Part shown: piece after piece, positions 48,540 through 51,050 of the stretch
Position numbering within the stretch: the stretch's first letter is position 1
Layout: each line of letters opens with the position of its first letter
Notes under the pieces: generated by a model
Told to the model about the DNA's origin: nothing
Database searches by the model: none
Seen by the model: the letters and a program-made list of their open reading frames with translations, nothing else
Assembly: GCA_028875125.1 (NCBI GenBank)
Contig: JAPPGC010000019.1
Location: forward strand, 1-51,050
DNA: 51,050 nt
Direction of reading: 5' to 3'
DNA from: Bacteroidota bacterium
GTDB lineage: Bacteria > Bacteroidota > Rhodothermia > Rhodothermales > Bin80
Position numbers and translations under genes: made by a program

Positions 48540-49628
48540 TTACGGAGCAATCCGAAAGACACCCCCCTCTGTATGAACCACGGTTCCAAGTGCAAGGGCC
48601 AGTGCATTCAGAATTTCCTCTATCTCTGCATCCGGGGCAAATGTGCCTGTGACGGTTTCATTTACCAGCGATGGATCCACCTCGACACGAACGTTTCGGC
48701 TTTCAGAAAGCAACGTCGCTGCTCTGCTCAGCGGAGTTTGTCGAAGAAAAATAAACCCGGTCCAACTCAATGCATTCTCCAATTCGACTTGAGAGGACGG
48801 TCCGGGCGGGGCGCCATCGGTAACCTTGGTCATCTGCCCGGGTTCAAGCATGACGGTTGGCAACCCTTGTGCGTTCGAAGCCACTTCCACCTGGCCGCTT
48901 TCCAGTACAACGTGAGTAGCACCTTGCTGTGATCGAACACCAAAACGTGTGCCGAGGACGTGAATGAATGCCTCGTCAGTCTGCACTGTGAACGGATCAG
49001 ATTGATGTATAATATCGAAGAAAGCCTGACCATTAAACGTTACACTGCGTACGAAATCCCGCTCATCAAATCGGATTGTCGCCGGACCATTCAGGTGAGC
49101 AACCGAGCCATCTGGAAGCTCCACCCGCTCATACTCGCCTGACGCAGCCGCAATAGTTTGTAGGGCGGTATCACTGTCACGAAGCGTCAATACAGCCACA
49201 AAACAGACCGCAAGAATAGCAATCACCGCCGCAATTCGGTAGGACCAGGACGGTAGTTTTCGCAGGGGACGATCTACTTGATCCCAACATTCTAGGAAAT
49301 CCTGTCGATCCTGTTCAATCTGAACCGCAGCCTCAGCAAAACCTGGATGCGACTCAACCACCCTATCCACAACGCCCCAATTGGCCCTGATCTCATCAGA
49401 TTCTTCCTCACTGAGTTCTCCGGCATGTCCACCGGTAACCAATGAATACAGCACAAACAGATGTGTATCCGGCAATCTGCTACGTAGATGTGCACATATC
49501 TGCTGCCAGCCGGCATAGGAACGTGCCAAATCTGGATCGCTCTCCAACGCCTCCATGAACGATTGACGCTCTTCTAGTGTCAGACCACCTTCGTGAAGAA
49601 TCGCGTCTATTTTATCGAATTGTTCCAT
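48540..49628 (-). CDS. fecR: FecR-type anti-sigma factor
   Basis: The protein has a cytoplasmic N-terminal part (about 130 aa), one membrane helix (about residues 134-154, YRIAAVIAILAVCFVAVLTL), and a periplasmic FecR domain (YERVELPDGSVAHLNGPATI, VRSVTFNGQAFFDI, TDEAFIHVLGTRFGVRSQQG). The C-terminal STN-like end is VTGTFAPDAEIEEILNALAL. It holds the cognate sigma factor until the receptor is occupied. The ATG at 49628 is preferred; one at 49643 adds five residues. It lies between the sigma factor and the STN receptor. Confidence 0.93.
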   Translation of the reverse strand: MEQFDKIDAILHEGGLTLEERQSFMEALESDPDLARSYAGWQQICAHLRSRLPDTHLFVLYSLVTGGHAGELSEEESDEIRANWGVVDRVVESHPGFAEAAVQIEQDRQDFLECWDQVDRPLRKLPSWSYRIAAVIAILAVCFVAVLTLRDSDTALQTIAAASGEYERVELPDGSVAHLNGPATIRFDERDFVRSVTFNGQAFFDIIHQSDPFTVQTDEAFIHVLGTRFGVRSQQGATHVVLESGQVEVASNAQGLPTVMLEPGQMTKVTDGAPPGPSSQVELENALSWTGFIFLRQTPLSRAATLLSESRNVRVEVDPSLVNETVTGTFAPDAEIEEILNALALALGTVVHTEGGVFRIAP

Positions 49629-49678
49629 TCCAGAATCGTGCATCGACTATATGACGCAGGCAACAGATAAAAGGTAAC

Positions 49679-50212
49679 CTACTCTTCTGCAAATACATTT
49701 CGCATTTTTTCAAAGGCACGTTTCACCTGCATCTTGACAGCCGTTTCAGTAGTACCGAGAATATTGGCTATTTCTTTGTATTTGTACCCGTACTCGCGAA
49801 GTTCGAGGATCCGTCTAACATGGGGGGTGAGTACAGATAACACTCGCTCAATATCAAGAGTACTTTCAAACCTGTCGCTGGCGGCCTCGGCCTTTTCCGA
49901 AAGAATCTGAGTGTCGTACGTTTGCTCCTTGGGCGAGTGGCGCCCACGATAATAATCGTGCAACTCAAACAAAGCAGCTTTCATAGCAAAGGCCTTGAAC
50001 CGGTCGGGATGCTTCAGGGCAGAGAGACCCGAATGTACTCGTATTAGTGCACACTGCATTAGGTCGTCAACTATAGCCTGATTCCCGACTTTTGCTCGGA
50101 AGTAATTTTTAAAGACCTGGGCCAATCGGCGCAGGAGCACTTCTCTGGCCAGCCCATCGCCGTCCTGCGCTCGTCTAACCAACCTTGGATCGAATTTACT
50201 TTGAGCCATCAC
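49679..50212 (-). CDS. ECF-like sigma factor
   Basis: A 177-aa sigma-70-family regulator. Region 2 is VKMQ-less but clear in LRRLAQVFKNYFRAKVGNQA, DDLMQCALIRVHSGL and DRFKAFAMKAALFELHDYYR. Region 4 is a helix-turn-helix near the end (RRILELREYGYKYKEIANIL, GTTETAVKMQVKRAFEKMR). It likely directs transcription of the fecR-receptor-lipoprotein genes downstream. The gap to fecR is about 50 bases. The start codon MMAQSKFDP may be the first or second ATG. Confidence 0.93.
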   Translation of the reverse strand: MMAQSKFDPRLVRRAQDGDGLAREVLLRRLAQVFKNYFRAKVGNQAIVDDLMQCALIRVHSGLSALKHPDRFKAFAMKAALFELHDYYRGRHSPKEQTYDTQILSEKAEAASDRFESTLDIERVLSVLTPHVRRILELREYGYKYKEIANILGTTETAVKMQVKRAFEKMRNVFAEE

Positions 50213-50260
50213 GGACGTACAGGCACGTACATGTCAGACTAGCTATCAGCCCGAGGTGTA

Positions 50261-50749
50261 CTACACTGGTTCAAACCTGTTTGCTGCAAAATTTTTCTGA
50301 ACCTCTTCCGGATTAAAGATCCGACCGTTCATGGCCAAATACACACCACCTGGCAATATTTGCGCCGCAGCAAGTGCAAACCCGATGTTGAATTCTGCAT
50401 CGGAAGACTTGAACCTGGCCGGCATCAAAGCACCAACTAAAACAACTGTCTTGTCTCTAACAGGCTGGATCTGTCGTGCAGTCGTGATCATGGTGTCAGT
50501 ACCGTGCGTGATCAAAATGCACCGCTGCCTTGCCCGGTGTACCTCGTCACGAATGCAGTTCCTGTCCTGTTCGGTCAATTCCAGACTGTCTTTTGCCAAG
50601 AGTGTTTTGATAACATAGGGGACGGAAACCCCTACATGCTGAAGGATCTCTGTGATTTGAGGGTTTCCTACCTGATAATCACTCTTATCGTCAAAGTACA
50701 CCTTATCAATTGTACCGCCGGTGGTGAGAATAAGGAGTTCGGCCGACAT
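50261..50749 (-). CDS. Single-domain asparaginase-like protein
   Basis: A 162-aa protein covering only the N-terminal asparaginase domain: LLILTTGGTIDKVYFDD carries the first catalytic Thr, and CILITHGTDTMITTARQI the second Thr/Asp site, followed by VVLVGALMPARFKSSDAEFN. A normal L-asparaginase is about 330 aa with a second domain; here a stop ends the frame after RFEPV. Stand-alone one-domain forms exist in several bacterial groups and are not clearly enzymes. It is transcribed just upstream of the sigma factor. Confidence 0.82.
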   Translation of the reverse strand: MSAELLILTTGGTIDKVYFDDKSDYQVGNPQITEILQHVGVSVPYVIKTLLAKDSLELTEQDRNCIRDEVHRARQRCILITHGTDTMITTARQIQPVRDKTVVLVGALMPARFKSSDAEFNIGFALAAAQILPGGVYLAMNGRIFNPEEVQKNFAANRFEPV

Positions 50750-51050
50750 TGGAACGGACAGTGCAAATAGCAGACTCTACATCTTTAATCGTGAAGAATT
50801 CAATTTCTGAAAACTTCAGGGTACAGACCGAACCCTTCTGGATGGTACTTCCGGCGTTCGAAAGCCACACTTCCACGGAGTTCTCAATACCGGATTTTGA
50901 TGTTTTTGATCCGATTAGTGGTATTCCCGACTGAACAACCGTTGACTTATAGCAATGGCGCTGAGGGGCCACAGTGGCTTACACCTAATTATTTGGGGAA
51001 TTATAACTCAAACTGTAACTTTTAACGAATTATGACGTATATTATACGAA
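50750..51050. other. Right-edge upstream region, no gene assigned
   Basis: The last 300 bases contain no recognisable gene. The final 60 are AT-rich and may hold the promoter of the asparaginase-like gene. A 61-codon plus-strand frame starting with TTG at 50749 has no family likeness. Confidence 0.35.

Overview
The window looks like a chromosome segment of a free-living, probably marine, member of the Bacteroidota in the broad sense, closest in flavour to Rhodothermia or Balneolia. This is inference from gene content: TonB-dependent receptors with carboxypeptidase-like plug extensions paired with DUF4249 lipoproteins, a sigma/FecR/STN-TonB signalling set, a DUF3276 (Pur-alpha-like) protein, BshC (bacillithiol), DUF5916, 6-bladed beta-propeller lipoproteins and a lipopolysaccharide (Lpt) export cluster. 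GC is moderate (about 45-50% in typical lines), genes are tightly packed and start/stop overlaps are common. I saw no phage, insertion sequence or CRISPR array.

Layout. 375-1610 (-): a decayed beta-propeller gene. 2371-13184 (-): a housekeeping run, in transcription order asd, tRNA-Gly, lptC, ostA/lptA, lptB, a DAHP-synthase-like gene, prfA, a fused rpsF-rpsR gene, rplI, dsbD and exonuclease I. 13539-16331 (-): metX and metY behind a SAM-I riboswitch and a good sigma70-type promoter. 16362-22278 (-): gltD and gltB, divergent from a TorF-like outer-membrane protein at 22710 (+). 24149-25212 (+): an HTH-SpoIIE phosphatase gene with a frameshift. 25161-28252 (-): a TonB receptor and its lipoprotein. 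28336-30185 (+): folD and an MscS channel. 30188-31537 (-): an NRAMP-like transporter. 31826-38092 (+): an accessory stretch with a sulfatase, a GC-rich DUF5916 barrel protein behind three 14-bp tandem repeats, a crtI (phytoene desaturase) pseudogene and an intact beta-propeller lipoprotein. 38445-50749 (-): bshC, a bifunctional nuclease, hisC, hisD, DUF3276, a purine nucleoside phosphorylase, recX, a DUF4249 lipoprotein, an STN-TonB receptor, fecR, an ECF-like sigma factor and a one-domain asparaginase-like protein.

The most striking observation is that ribosomal proteins bS6 and bS18, normally separate proteins that pair on the 30S platform, form one continuous 189-codon reading frame. A bulged hairpin in the leader sits where S6:S18 autoregulation would be expected. 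Second is the DAHP-synthase-like protein, which keeps the fold motifs but has lost or changed three of the four metal ligands and a substrate lysine. Three genes (beta-propeller, crtI, SpoIIE) carry frameshifts and/or stops, so the accessory parts appear to be eroding unless some of these are assembly errors.
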